DNA of 50,005 bases from an uncultured Dorea sp. (GTDB lineage: Bacteria; Bacillota; Clostridia; Lachnospirales; Lachnospiraceae), in the NCBI GenBank assembly GCA_945870325.1, contig CAMBRQ010000018.1:1-50005 (forward strand), in the 5' to 3' direction. How positions within the stretch are numbered: the stretch's first letter is position 1; every line of letters starts with the position of its first letter. A program made the position numbers and the translations under genes. The notes beneath the pieces were generated by a model, which worked only from the letters and a program-made list of their open reading frames with translations, had not been told where the DNA came from and did not search any database. Below, one piece after another: positions 8,611 through 16,865 of the stretch.

Positions 8611-9461
8611 TCTTTCTTCTCCAGTACCCGCATGATCTCATCTGCCGCCTCTTCCACCGTGGTCACACCAGTCTTCGCCGGCATCCCTCTCTTGGCAAGA
8701 TCATGCATAATATAAGTAACCTGCGGAGCCGCAAGCCCCACCTTCTCCAGTTCCTGATAATGTTCAAATACTTTCTTCGGCGCATCATTATACATTACCG
8801 TTCCTTTATTCATAACAATAATGCGGTCCGCATATCTTGCAATATCCTCCATGCTATGAGACACCAGGATGACCGTCATGTCACTTTGCCTGTGAAGATA
8901 CGCAATCTGATCCAGGATATCATCCCTTCCTTTCGGGTCAAGCCCCGCCGTCGGCTCGTCCAGCACCAACACCTTAGGTCGCATCGCCAGCACGCCGGCA
9001 ATTGCCACTCGCCGCTTCTGTCCGCCGGACAGTTCGAACGGTGATGACTGATAATATTTCTCCTTAAGCCCTACTAACTGCAATGCCTCCAGCGCCCGCT
9101 GCTTACACTCTTCGGGACTAAGCCCCTGATTCTTCGGTCCAAAACACACATCCGTCATCACATCAATCTCGAACAACTGATGCTCCGGATACTGGAATAC
9201 CAGACCAACCTGATTCCTCAGTTCCCGCATATGATATCCTTCTTCGTAAATATTCTCACCATTATAGTACAACGCGCCACTGGTCGCTTTAATCAGACCG
9301 TTCAAATGCTGGATCAGCGTTGATTTGCCAGACCCTGTATGTCCGATAATTCCCACAAACTCACCATGCGGAATCTCCAGGCAGATATCCTTAAGCGCCT
9401 TCTTCTCATATGCAGTCCCCTGGCTATATACATAATTCAGATGTTCTAATTTAATTGACAT
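8607..9461 (-). CDS. ecfA2: ECF transporter ATP-binding subunit A2
   Basis: One of the two ABC ATPases that energise ECF vitamin transport. Within 284 residues it shows Walker A GHTGSGKS, the Q-loop [10 protein letters not shown], the signature [10 protein letters not shown], Walker [14 protein letters not shown] and the switch His in VSHSMEDI. The Q-loop form and the C-terminal extension match the A2 paralogue. ATG at 9461 overlaps the end of ecfA1 by 16 bases and the stop overlaps ecfT by 4 bases, which implies translational coupling and stoichiometric production. Confidence 0.95.
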   Translation of the reverse strand: MSIKLEHLNYVYSQGTAYEKKALKDICLEIPHGEFVGIIGHTGSGKSTLIQHLNGLIKATSGALYYNGENIYEEGYHMRELRNQVGLVFQYPEHQLFEIDVMTDVCFGPKNQGLSPEECKQRALEALQLVGLKEKYYQSSPFELSGGQKRRVAIAGVLAMRPKVLVLDEPTAGLDPKGRDDILDQIAYLHRQSDMTVILVSHSMEDIARYADRIIVMNKGTVMYNDAPKKVFEHYQELEKVGLAAPQVTYIMHDLAKRGMPAKTGVTTVEEAADEIMRVLEKKE

Positions 9462-10297
9462 AGCACTTCCACCAACTCTTCTTTTCTTAAGATGCCATCC
9501 GGGATCTGAAGCCCTCTCTTCTTCAGTTCATGCGCCAGAATCGTCACCTGCGGCACATCCAGGCGGTAGTTCTTCAGTTCGTCCACCCTGGAAAATACTT
9601 CTCGCGGCGTCCCTTCCATCACTACACGTCCATGATCCATCACGTAGACTTTATCAGCATCTACAACTTCTTCCATATAATGAGTGATCAGAATCACAGT
9701 AACCTGCTTCTTCTCCCTTAACTTCTTCACCGTCTTCAGGACTTCTTTTCTTCCTACCGGATCTAACATCGCCGTAGGCTCATCCAGCACAATACACTTC
9801 GGTTCCATCGCCACAACTCCGGCAATCGCCACTCGCTGTTTCTGTCCGCCGGATAACTTATTCGGCGAATGATGGCGGTACTCAATCATTCCCACCGCCT
9901 TCAGGCTATCCTCCACACGCTGCCAGATCTCATCCGTTGGAACCCCCAGATTCTCAGGTCCGAATCCCACATCCTCTTCAACAACTGTTCCGATAATCTG
10001 ATTGTCCGGATTCTGGAATACCATCCCCGCCGACTGGCGAACATTCCATAATTCCTCCGGATCACTGGTGTTCCTGCCATTCACCCACATCGTTCCTTCT
10101 GTCGGGACCAGGATTGCATTGATGTGCTTGGCAAGCGTAGACTTTCCCGAACCATTATGACCAAGGATAGCAATGAACTGCCCCTCCTTAACGTCAATAT
10201 CCACCTCATCAATCGCGCGGGACATTCCGATGACATTGCCCTCTTCATCCCTCTTCTCATATTCATATACCAGTTTTTCTGTCTGAACCATATCCAT
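9446..10297 (-). CDS. ecfA1: ECF transporter ATP-binding subunit A1
   Basis: The partner ATPase of the ECF module. It shows Walker [10 protein letters not shown]-loop [11 protein letters not shown], signature [13 protein letters not shown], Walker [13 protein letters not shown] and switch His in [12 protein letters not shown], all typical of A1. I place the start at ATG 10297 because AGGTGGAGG lies 8 bases upstream; a GTG 15 bases earlier in the same frame is part of that ribosome site. In many Firmicutes this gene follows the ribosomal genes ending in rplQ. Here a cyclophilin gene and a terminator lie upstream instead, so the ecf-truA block has moved away from its usual place. Confidence 0.94.
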   Translation of the reverse strand: MDMVQTEKLVYEYEKRDEEGNVIGMSRAIDEVDIDVKEGQFIAILGHNGSGKSTLAKHINAILVPTEGTMWVNGRNTSDPEELWNVRQSAGMVFQNPDNQIIGTVVEEDVGFGPENLGVPTDEIWQRVEDSLKAVGMIEYRHHSPNKLSGGQKQRVAIAGVVAMEPKCIVLDEPTAMLDPVGRKEVLKTVKKLREKKQVTVILITHYMEEVVDADKVYVMDHGRVVMEGTPREVFSRVDELKNYRLDVPQVTILAHELKKRGLQIPDGILRKEELVEVLCQLN

Positions 10298-10489
10298 GAG
10301 GTCTGCCTCCACCTAATCTTACGACACGCTTTCGCGCGTTTTTTATTCATTTTCTTCTATCATCTCTCAACACTTACCTATTGTACGTTATCCCATTCTT
10401 TTTTGCAAGGTGCAGTTTTACTCATATAACACATGCCAATCTCATTCCTGCTGCCGAAATCCACAGACCATCCTTACACCCACAGAATC

Positions 10490-10550
10490 TTACGCCGTCC
10501 GATCCCCCGGAGGATTTTGTATCATAGGGAACGAAGTTTCCTATGATACA
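10490..10550 (+). repeat. Hairpin repeat element, intact copy
   Basis: The segment GATCCCCCGGAGGATTTTG leads into a palindrome TGTATCATAGG...CCTATGATACA (10518-10550). A decayed relative with the same order of phrases lies at 23562-23612. The gap 10298-10634 holds this element, the following terminator and no gene. Confidence 0.6.
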
Positions 10551-10582
10551 AAAAATGTGCTGCCCTATAAGGCGCAGCACAT
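10550..10582 (-). terminator. Terminator of the cyclophilin gene
   Basis: On the minus strand TGTGCTGC...GCAGCACA forms an 8-bp stem with further partial pairing near the loop and is followed directly by TTTTTT. It lies 53 bases past the cyclophilin stop, and the run of T merges into the palindrome of the neighbouring repeat. Confidence 0.85.
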
Positions 10583-10634
10583 CAATGTCAGTAACATTCC
10601 GGCAATCATATTCTGATACATCTTCCAGACAGGA

Positions 10635-11153
10635 CTATGCTTTCTCCGGTTCCGGATAGTCCACTCCCTGCGTATCCACGGTAACCTTCTTCATCTTCTG
10701 CTCGTTCAGCGGTCTGTCACTATAATCTGTATCTGTCTCAGCAATCTTATTGACCACATCCATACCCTCGATAATCTTACCAAATGCAGCATATGCTCCG
10801 TTCAGATGCGGTGAATTCTTATGCATGATGAAGAACTGTGATCCTGCAGAATCCGGATGCATGGCTCTTGCCATAGACAAAACACCTTCTGTGTGCGCCA
10901 GATCATTCGCGAAGCCATTCTGTGCGAATTCTCCCTTGATGTTATATCCCGGACCGCCCATTCCCGTTCCGTTCGGACATCCGCCCTGAATCATAAATCC
11001 TCTGATGACACGGTGGAAGATCAGACCATCATAGTATCCATTCTTCACCAATGAGATAAAATTGTTAACCGTATTCGGCGCGATCTCCGGATACAGTTCT
11101 GCTTTCATAATGTCGCCATTCTCCATTTCAAATGTAACAATTGGATTTGCCAT
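10635..11153 (-). CDS. Cyclophilin-type peptidyl-prolyl cis-trans isomerase
   Basis: The enzyme speeds the cis-trans turn at proline bonds during protein folding. The 172-residue protein has no signal peptide and is therefore cytoplasmic. The cyclophilin core motifs are visible: FHRVIRGFMIQGG (catalytic Arg and Phe), the SQFFIM segment, HLNGAYAAFG and the end MDVVNKIAETDTD. Length is normal for the bacterial PpiB group. It is a single gene with its own terminator. ATG at 11153 has an AGGA-type site upstream. Confidence 0.95.
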   Translation of the reverse strand: MANPIVTFEMENGDIMKAELYPEIAPNTVNNFISLVKNGYYDGLIFHRVIRGFMIQGGCPNGTGMGGPGYNIKGEFAQNGFANDLAHTEGVLSMARAMHPDSAGSQFFIMHKNSPHLNGAYAAFGKIIEGMDVVNKIAETDTDYSDRPLNEQKMKKVTVDTQGVDYPEPEKA

Positions 11154-11238
11154 AGTGATTTCCTCTTTTCTATACTCTTATTATTCAAAACTGTGCTTAT
11201 TATTGTAACGGATATTCCCCAATTCGTAAAGTAGCTAT

Positions 11239-12888
11239 TTAGCCTTCTTCATCCTCAAAATAAAATCCGCCAAAATCATATTTATAGACACGATAGATAC
11301 CGTTCTCCCCATCCGTCTTATAACTTGCAATCAATTTATGATCCTCGTCATACTCTCCGAAGATCCCCTGTGTTCCTGAACTGATCACTACATTGCCGCC
11401 AATCTCCTGTGCGCTTCCCGCATCTTCAGAATATGGCACTTCAAAAGAATCCACAAGGCTGAAAGTTCCCGCATTCTCATCTACAAGATATTTGTAATAA
11501 TAGGAAATCGCTTCATCTTTCGCACTGATTCCTATATTGTTATTGAACATATACAGGTAATATTGTCCATCTTCCAGCGAATCGTCTTCTACATACGCAA
11601 TACTATGCTGCCCTCCCTGACTGGTAAAATCTCCATCTTTGTTAAATACCAGGCTTTCGTATTCTGTATCTGCCCAGAATAACTTCTCCCCGATCATGTA
11701 GGAAATCACCGGAGCATCATAAATGTTGTCCACCTTTATAATAGAAGAGGTTTCTCCGGAACTTAAGAGCACCGATCCATTTCCAATCCATTGAATCGCA
11801 TCGATATGCATCCAGTCCAACTCGCCTTTAGAATTCTTCTGGCATTCTGATTTATAACTTGCAAATAGATCGCCCAGATCCAGTACTTCCGTTACTTCGC
11901 CTGAATTCACATCCAGTTTGAGCACCACATCCTCTACGCTGTCCTGCTCCGTATCCGTCGCCAGTATCAGCATATTGCCATTCTCATCAAACACATAGTC
12001 ATGATGCAGCCGATATCTGCCAAGATCGTAGATAGCCGTAACTTGTCCGATCCGGTTCACCTGCACCATCTTCGTCTCCGAGATACTGTAATACATAGAA
12101 TCCTTATCGAATATCAAGCGATGGCTCTGATATCCAAGCAACGGAATCTCCCCTCGCAACACGCCTTCATTATCATAATAATACATGAAATCCAGCGGCT
12201 CGCTGCCATCGCCCATTACAACATACAGCCCCGCTTCTAATTCTTCAGCGTCTCCTTCCATCGTCCGCTCCAGGTCCACTTCCTCCGAACCCATGACGCT
12301 TCCCATCTCCATCACGATCTGCTTCGTATCCGTAGACCCATCTTTCCTTGTAAGAAAGAATGTAATCTGGTTCTCCATCTCCGGCACCAGCCCGACTATC
12401 TGGAATTCATGCTCCGTCTGGTAGTGCTGCTCCTGATATACGTTCCTGCCAAAATCACGGATTGACGAATCCTTAACATGAACCGTATATGCAACATTAA
12501 CTGCATCCTCCGTGTTAAAATACACATATAGCGACAGACTATTCGTCCCGAACGGGTTACGCTCAATCAGCATATTATTAAATGTATATTCCGAAGAAGC
12601 CTTCTTCTTTTCCAATTCCTCTCTGATCTTCTCCTGTTCCTGGACATCATAGACTTCCTGAATCTGTTCCAGAGTCTCCTTCTGCTTCTTCGTCAATTCA
12701 CTTGTCTTACGATCCGCTTCCACCTTACGATCCGACTGTACATCTGCCTTCTTGGAAGTTTCGACTGCTGCCTGTTTCTTTGTCTGACTCCCTTCCGCTT
12801 CGGCAGTCTTCCCCATACTGACAGTACCGAATACAGCAACTGCAACCGTCAGTACGATGCATCCTTGTATCATCTGTTTCCTATTCAA
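11239..12888 (-). CDS. Arylsulfate sulfotransferase-like protein (ASST family), membrane anchored
   Basis: ASST enzymes move a sulfate group from one phenolic ester to another phenol without PAPS, outside the cytoplasmic membrane. The 549-residue protein has an N-terminal signal or anchor helix (residues 9-25), a charged coiled segment (55-97), an Ig-like N-terminal domain and a beta-propeller. The propeller contains HHDYVFDENGNM (His296), DWMHIDAI (His361) and GGQHSIAYV (His428, equal in place to the sulfate-accepting catalytic His). Where family members usually read SSRE/SSRH with a catalytic Arg, this one reads LLSSGETSSI, so Gly378 replaces the Arg. It may therefore be altered or inactive. 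It is monocistronic. A propeller lipoprotein without catalysis is the alternative. Confidence 0.82.
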   Translation of the reverse strand: MNRKQMIQGCIVLTVAVAVFGTVSMGKTAEAEGSQTKKQAAVETSKKADVQSDRKVEADRKTSELTKKQKETLEQIQEVYDVQEQEKIREELEKKKASSEYTFNNMLIERNPFGTNSLSLYVYFNTEDAVNVAYTVHVKDSSIRDFGRNVYQEQHYQTEHEFQIVGLVPEMENQITFFLTRKDGSTDTKQIVMEMGSVMGSEEVDLERTMEGDAEELEAGLYVVMGDGSEPLDFMYYYDNEGVLRGEIPLLGYQSHRLIFDKDSMYYSISETKMVQVNRIGQVTAIYDLGRYRLHHDYVFDENGNMLILATDTEQDSVEDVVLKLDVNSGEVTEVLDLGDLFASYKSECQKNSKGELDWMHIDAIQWIGNGSVLLSSGETSSIIKVDNIYDAPVISYMIGEKLFWADTEYESLVFNKDGDFTSQGGQHSIAYVEDDSLEDGQYYLYMFNNNIGISAKDEAISYYYKYLVDENAGTFSLVDSFEVPYSEDAGSAQEIGGNVVISSGTQGIFGEYDEDHKLIASYKTDGENGIYRVYKYDFGGFYFEDEEG

Positions 12889-12968
12889 TCCACAAACCTG
12901 CCTTCTACAAATATTTCCTTCTTTTTTACTATTTTAACAGGAAAATGTGTCCATTGCATGAAATTCTT

Positions 12969-13583
12969 TTAATTTAATGAATATATTATCATGCCTCCTT
13001 TTTCTTCATAGCCCGTATCCCATAATTCTTTTAGAGGCAATGCCGACTTCTCCCCATAGGTCGCCACGATAATCTTCATTCCTTCTTTCGTCTCTTCATA
13101 TCCCACTACCAAAAACCAATGCCATATAAAATCCTTATACGCCTCTTCATTCTTATGCTTCAGCATCAGATACGGTACCGGCATCCCTGCGTCAATCTGA
13201 CTTTTTATCATGCAGGCGCTTTCTTCATATGAACGCGAACCCACGAAGCCTTTTATTTTAAGAGGTATACCTTTTCCTGCATTAACATCCTCCATGTATT
13301 TTCGAAGTCCTTCCATATACCACTCCAGTTTCTTAACTCCGCCTACTCTTGGGCGTATATAAGGCTTCATAATCTGACTGAATTTCTTATAATCATCTTT
13401 ATTCAGATTACAGATATCATAGGGATACAGTTTCTCCATTCCCATATATTTTGCAAAATAGATACAACTGTCACATGCCGTCGCAGCGCCACATCCTCCG
13501 ATATACATAACAACATTCGTAAACCACTCCTGATTGCCTCCAAATGCATCATCTATTGTAAAATAATCCAAGATTTTCTCCAT
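12969..13583 (-). CDS. Uncharacterised protein with C39-like cysteine peptidase features
   Basis: I do not recognise a named gene. The 204-residue soluble protein has a GGCGAATACDSC segment with Cys31 at the start of a predicted helix and a later FIWHWFLVVGYEE strand with His155. The same order and spacing occur in papain-like C39/transglutaminase-like folds and in BtrH-type acyltransferases. The end IVATYGEKSALPLKELWD fits the Asp/Asn part of such sites. No signal peptide is seen. It lies alone between the ASST-like gene and the proC terminator. Cys/His catalysis is inferred; the substrate is unknown. Confidence 0.7.
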   Translation of the reverse strand: MEKILDYFTIDDAFGGNQEWFTNVVMYIGGCGAATACDSCIYFAKYMGMEKLYPYDICNLNKDDYKKFSQIMKPYIRPRVGGVKKLEWYMEGLRKYMEDVNAGKGIPLKIKGFVGSRSYEESACMIKSQIDAGMPVPYLMLKHKNEEAYKDFIWHWFLVVGYEETKEGMKIIVATYGEKSALPLKELWDTGYEEKGGMIIYSLN

Positions 13584-13689
13584 GTCTTTACCCGCTCCTT
13601 TTTTTCCAGTTCTCTCTTCTTATAATTACGGGGTGCTTGAATGAGTATACATTATTTTCACAAAACTGGCAAATCATTCTAGTTATTTT

Positions 13690-13736
13690 GCAAAAACGAC
13701 AAAAGCATCCTGGTAATTAGCCGGGATGCTTTTGCC
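13690..13736 (-). terminator. Terminator of proC
   Basis: AAAAGCATCC and GGATGCTTTT pair (13701-13733) with an additional CC/GG near an 8-base loop. On the minus strand it is followed by GTCGTTTTTGC. It lies 40 bases past the proC stop codon. Confidence 0.85.
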
Positions 13737-13772
13737 GTTCGAGGTACTTAATATAAACAAACCTATTACTGA

Positions 13773-14567
13773 TTATAAACTACTTGATATCTCTTCGCAC
13801 ACTTTCATTGCTTCAATAATCGCACTTCTAAAGCCACGTTCTTCTAACTCGCGAACCGCTCCGATTGTCGTTCCTGCCGGGGAACATACCATATCCTTCA
13901 ATTCACCCGGATGCTTTCCGGTATCTAATACCATCTTCGCACTTCCAAGCACTGCCTGTGCGGCAAACTGATAAGCCTGTGCTCTTGGCATTCCACCGGA
14001 TACTGCCGCATCTGCCATAGCCTCGATCAATATGAATACATAGGCCGGTGAACTTCCGCTGACCGCAACAACTACATCCATCAGACGCTCTGGCACGATC
14101 TCTACACGGCCGAAACTCTCTAACAGCGTGCGCACATACGCAATCTCTTCTTCTGTCATATGCTCATTCGGGCATGCTGCTGTCATACCCTCTCCTACCA
14201 TTGCAGGCGTATTCGGCATAGTACGGACAATCTTTACATCCTTACCGAACTGCTCAGCCAGCCAGGAGAGTGTCTTGCCTGGTGCAATTGTGATTACAAT
14301 CTGGTTCTCTTTTATAACATCTCTGATCTCGCAGATAACACTCTCATAAAACTGAGGTTTTACAGATAAAATGAGAACTTCCGCTTGTTCCACTACTTCT
14401 TTATTACTATCAGTCACATGAATACCGAACTGTTCTTTCACGCGCTCTCTTCCAGGTGCGAACAGGTCTGCTCCGATAATCTCTTCTGCCGGGATCACCT
14501 GATTCTTTATAATACCACCCATGATTGCAGATGCCATATTGCCTGTACCGATAAATCCTAATTTCAT
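13773..14567 (-). CDS. proC: Pyrroline-5-carboxylate reductase
   Basis: ProC makes L-proline from pyrroline-5-carboxylate with NAD(P)H in the cytoplasm. The 264-residue protein starts with the dinucleotide fold MKLGFIGTGNMASAIMGG. It contains VRTMPNTPAMVGEGMTA and the C-terminal signature CSPAGTTIGAVRELEERG that lines the active site. It is transcribed alone from a well-formed promoter (14651-14679) and ended by its own hairpin. Two TTGTATACA-type sites lie between the promoter and the start codon, and the GntR regulator is divergent. This suggests control by that regulator, which would be unusual for a housekeeping proC; the regulatory link is inferred. Confidence 0.95.
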   Translation of the reverse strand: MKLGFIGTGNMASAIMGGIIKNQVIPAEEIIGADLFAPGRERVKEQFGIHVTDSNKEVVEQAEVLILSVKPQFYESVICEIRDVIKENQIVITIAPGKTLSWLAEQFGKDVKIVRTMPNTPAMVGEGMTAACPNEHMTEEEIAYVRTLLESFGRVEIVPERLMDVVVAVSGSSPAYVFILIEAMADAAVSGGMPRAQAYQFAAQAVLGSAKMVLDTGKHPGELKDMVCSPAGTTIGAVRELEERGFRSAIIEAMKVCEEISSSL

Positions 14568-14605
14568 CTCTGATTACCTTCCTTTCACACATATCCAACA
14601 TGTTT

Positions 14606-14634
14606 TTGTATACATTTTTATGATTTGTATACAA
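14606..14634. promoter_or_regulatory. Operator-like pair downstream of the proC promoter
   Basis: TTGTATACAT at 14606-14615 and TTGTATACAA at 14625-14634 are near-perfect palindromes with the TnGTnnACnA form of FadR-group GntR operators. Their centres are 19 bases apart (about two helical turns). Both lie just after the predicted proC start point, where a bound repressor would block elongation. Confidence 0.72.
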
Positions 14635-14650
14635 TTTATTTTCTGTTATG

Positions 14651-14679
14651 ACTATAGCACGTATATGTAGGAAAGTCAA
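14651..14679 (-). promoter_or_regulatory. Promoter of proC
   Basis: On the minus strand TTGACT (14674-14679), a 17-base spacer and TATAGT (14651-14656) match the sigma-A consensus. The predicted transcript starts near 14644, about 77 bases before the proC ATG. Confidence 0.75.
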
Positions 14680-14701
14680 TATCTATTTTAAGTTTCTTAT
14701 C

Positions 14702-14730
14702 TTGAGTTTTCGTCCAAAATACGTTATAAT
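14702..14730 (+). promoter_or_regulatory. Promoter of the GntR regulator gene
   Basis: TTGAGT (14702-14707), a 17-base spacer and a perfect TATAAT (14725-14730) face the regulator gene at 14808. Confidence 0.8.
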
Positions 14731-14759
14731 TTGTATACATTTTAGCGGAACGTATACAT
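14731..14759. promoter_or_regulatory. Operator-like pair downstream of the gntR promoter
   Basis: TTGTATACAT at 14731-14740 directly abuts the -10 box, and ACGTATACAT lies at 14750-14759, again 19 bases centre to centre. This mirrors the pair on the proC side and points to autoregulation. Confidence 0.72.
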
Positions 14760-14807
14760 TATCCCAGGTTATATTTCATTATCAGCAAGAAAGGACGGAT
14801 CTATGCT

Positions 14808-15452
14808 ATGGCTGAAAAGAACGTATCCCTTGCCGATCAGGCATACGAACAGATAAAACATAATATCTTGAATCTGACTTATCCTCCTGGCATGCCGCTT
14901 ACCGAAGCCATGCTCACCAAAGAACTGGGGATGAGCCGAAGCCCGGTACGTACAGCGATCCAGACATTACAGGCAGAGGGTCTCATCGTATCAGACTATT
15001 ATAAATCCATGACAGTAAAAGAGATTACGGACAAAGACATCAACGAGATCTATCAATTGCGCGAACTGCTGGAAGGAGCCGCATTCAAACTCATCTTCAC
15101 TTCCGGTCAGAATGAAGAGTATTCTTATCGTATTGAAGAAAAGGTTGTACGCATGTGTGCAGCTGCCGGTGACTTATTTGAATGGGAGGTTGCCGATACA
15201 GCCATGCATATGGAGATCATCAGCATATTTGGAAATAACAGAATTAATCGGATCTATGAGAATAATCTGTCTGAATTGATCCGTATTGGTCAATATTCTA
15301 TTAAAAACGGTATGCGGATTCCAAGGACGAATGAGAACCTAAAAAAGATGGTACAGTATATGCGCAAGGGGAATTATGAGAAAGCATTTGAGATTCTCAA
15401 GGCGGATCATTTTGGCATCGGCAAAAATAGCGCATTAAAAGGGCGAGATTAA
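14808..15452 (+). CDS. GntR-family transcriptional regulator (FadR/FCD type)
   Basis: The 214-residue protein has an N-terminal winged helix-turn-helix. YEQIKHNILNLTYPPGMPLTE and the recognition region KELGMSRSPVRTAIQTL (about residues 13-57) match GntR regulators. An all-helical FCD ligand domain follows from about residue 78; a metal-binding His is plausible in DTAMHMEII. The ligand is unknown; FadR-group members usually bind small acids. ATG 14808 follows AAAGGACGG. The gene is divergent from proC with four shared palindromic sites between them, so it probably controls itself and proC. Its stop codon overlaps that of the convergent radical SAM gene by 4 bases. Confidence 0.9.
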   Translation: MAEKNVSLADQAYEQIKHNILNLTYPPGMPLTEAMLTKELGMSRSPVRTAIQTLQAEGLIVSDYYKSMTVKEITDKDINEIYQLRELLEGAAFKLIFTSGQNEEYSYRIEEKVVRMCAAAGDLFEWEVADTAMHMEIISIFGNNRINRIYENNLSELIRIGQYSIKNGMRIPRTNENLKKMVQYMRKGNYEKAFEILKADHFGIGKNSALKGRD

Positions 15453-16138
15453 CCTCGTAATCTCGCCTCCGGTATATATCTCTGCACAATCTCAAGTGCC
15501 TGTTCCATAATGCTGTCATTATAGCGGTGAAGTCCGCTTCGTATCAGATCATCAGAATTCACAAATGGTTGGAGGTAATAGCGTCTGGCACCTCTAAGCC
15601 ATCTTCCTATGGATTCAAAATCCGATCTCTGGTGGAACTCCAGCACAACCGTTGTATTAAACTCATAATCCACTTCGCCTTTTAACAGATACCCAACGCT
15701 TCGATGGACGTTTTCCACATTATACCCATCAATTCCCACCGTTTTTCCATAACTTTCCTGAGAATTCTTGATATCCATTGCCACGTAGTCAACCAACCCT
15801 GCCGAAACTATTTTCCTTAATTTATCCGGAAAACTGCCGTTAGTCTCTAATCGAATCTGATATCCCATCTCTTTAACGCGGTTTAGGAATTCTTCAACTC
15901 CATGCTGAATCAAAGGCTCACCGCCAGTCAGGCATACGCCATCCAGTATCCCCTGGCGTCTTTTTAAGAAATCATAGACATCCTCCGGAGGGATCTCCTT
16001 ATTCTTATATGTATCGATTACCAGCGAAGCATTATAGCAGTAAGGGCATCGGAAATTACACCCGGCTGTATATATTGTGCATGCTGTCTTTCCTGGATAA
16101 TCCAATAACGAAAACTTCTTCAGGCCTTGTATCATCAT
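15449..16138 (-). CDS. Radical SAM activase, anaerobic ribonucleotide reductase type (NrdG-like)
   Basis: Enzymes of this group bind a [4Fe-4S] cluster, cleave S-adenosylmethionine and install a glycyl radical in a partner such as anaerobic ribonucleotide reductase. From ATG 16138 (GGGAGG 8 bases upstream) the protein is 229 residues. It has CNFRCPYC (Cys27, Cys31, Cys34), the TGGEPL motif and YVAMDIKNS. The start FSLLDYPGKTACTIYTAGC is typical of the NrdG2-like clade, in which the target protein is often not next door. No nrdD lies in the window, so the partner is inferred. It is followed closely by the end of the convergent gntR and preceded by a TetR gene 26 bases away, which may be co-transcribed. 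Confidence 0.87.
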   Translation of the reverse strand: MMIQGLKKFSLLDYPGKTACTIYTAGCNFRCPYCYNASLVIDTYKNKEIPPEDVYDFLKRRQGILDGVCLTGGEPLIQHGVEEFLNRVKEMGYQIRLETNGSFPDKLRKIVSAGLVDYVAMDIKNSQESYGKTVGIDGYNVENVHRSVGYLLKGEVDYEFNTTVVLEFHQRSDFESIGRWLRGARRYYLQPFVNSDDLIRSGLHRYNDSIMEQALEIVQRYIPEARLRG

Positions 16139-16164
16139 ACCATCAGCCTCCCGCATCCGCTCAT

Positions 16165-16752
16165 CTATGCCTTAAAATGCTCCATCATATACGGCATGCA
16201 TTCTTTGCTATACTCTCCCAACGAGTAACTCCCCTTATTCAGGCACCAGTCTGATACCAGAGCCCGCTCACACATCGCGTAGTATCTGGTCACGTCGCTA
16301 ACCGCAATATCATCACGTATCTGGCCACGCTTCTGTCCTTCTTCCACAATCCTAGTAATCAACTTGTAATAATTACGATTCTGGTCTAAAAGATGACTCT
16401 GCCTCTCAGCAACAAGCTGAGTCGAATATAATGAAGCCAGCAGATCCATACTGATCTTCTCCTCTATCATCGTATGCATCTCATAGTTCAGATATAATAA
16501 TTTGAAGAAACTATTCATCTCCGAATCCATCTTCGAATCTAATTCCTCATAATACTCATCCAAGATCAGCGACAATGTATCCAAAAGTTCATCTTTCGTA
16601 TTGAAATAATAATAGAAAGAACCCTTTGATGTATCCGACAACTCAATAATGTCATCCACCGTCGTACCATTATAGCCCTTCTCATAGAACAACTGCCATG
16701 CTGCTGATACGATTCTGCTCTTTACACTCTTTTTTCCTACTTCTCTTCCCAT
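16165..16752 (-). CDS. TetR/AcrR-family transcriptional regulator
   Basis: The 195-residue protein has the TetR DNA-binding domain at residues 9-55: RIVSAAWQLFYEKGYNGTTV, then DDIIELSDTSKGSFYYYFNTKDEL. The C-terminal two thirds are helical and form a ligand and dimer domain with no recognisable ligand signature. The gene lies directly upstream of the radical SAM activase gene, so the two may form a transcript. The copy B repeat element lies in its promoter region. No efflux gene is adjacent, so the target is unknown. Confidence 0.9.
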   Translation of the reverse strand: MGREVGKKSVKSRIVSAAWQLFYEKGYNGTTVDDIIELSDTSKGSFYYYFNTKDELLDTLSLILDEYYEELDSKMDSEMNSFFKLLYLNYEMHTMIEEKISMDLLASLYSTQLVAERQSHLLDQNRNYYKLITRIVEEGQKRGQIRDDIAVSDVTRYYAMCERALVSDWCLNKGSYSLGEYSKECMPYMMEHFKA

Positions 16753-16772
16753 GTCAACTCTCCGCCGTTCCT

Positions 16773-16853
16773 TTTGGGGACGGGGGTTTTTTCAATTTCC
16801 CCCGTCCCCAATTAAATTTGCCGTGTCCCTTTTTGATTTTCCCCTGTCCCCAA
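16773..16853 (-). repeat. 80-bp intergenic repeat, copy B (inverse orientation)
   Basis: The reverse complement of this segment matches 7700-7779 nearly throughout. It has the same order of GGGGACAGGGG, AAAGGGACA, GGGGACGGGGG and CCCCCGTCCCC phrases and the same hairpin part. It lies between the acylphosphatase gene and the TetR gene. The two copies are inverted relative to each other, about 9 kb apart. Confidence 0.88.
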
Positions 16854-16865
16854 TATATTAACACA

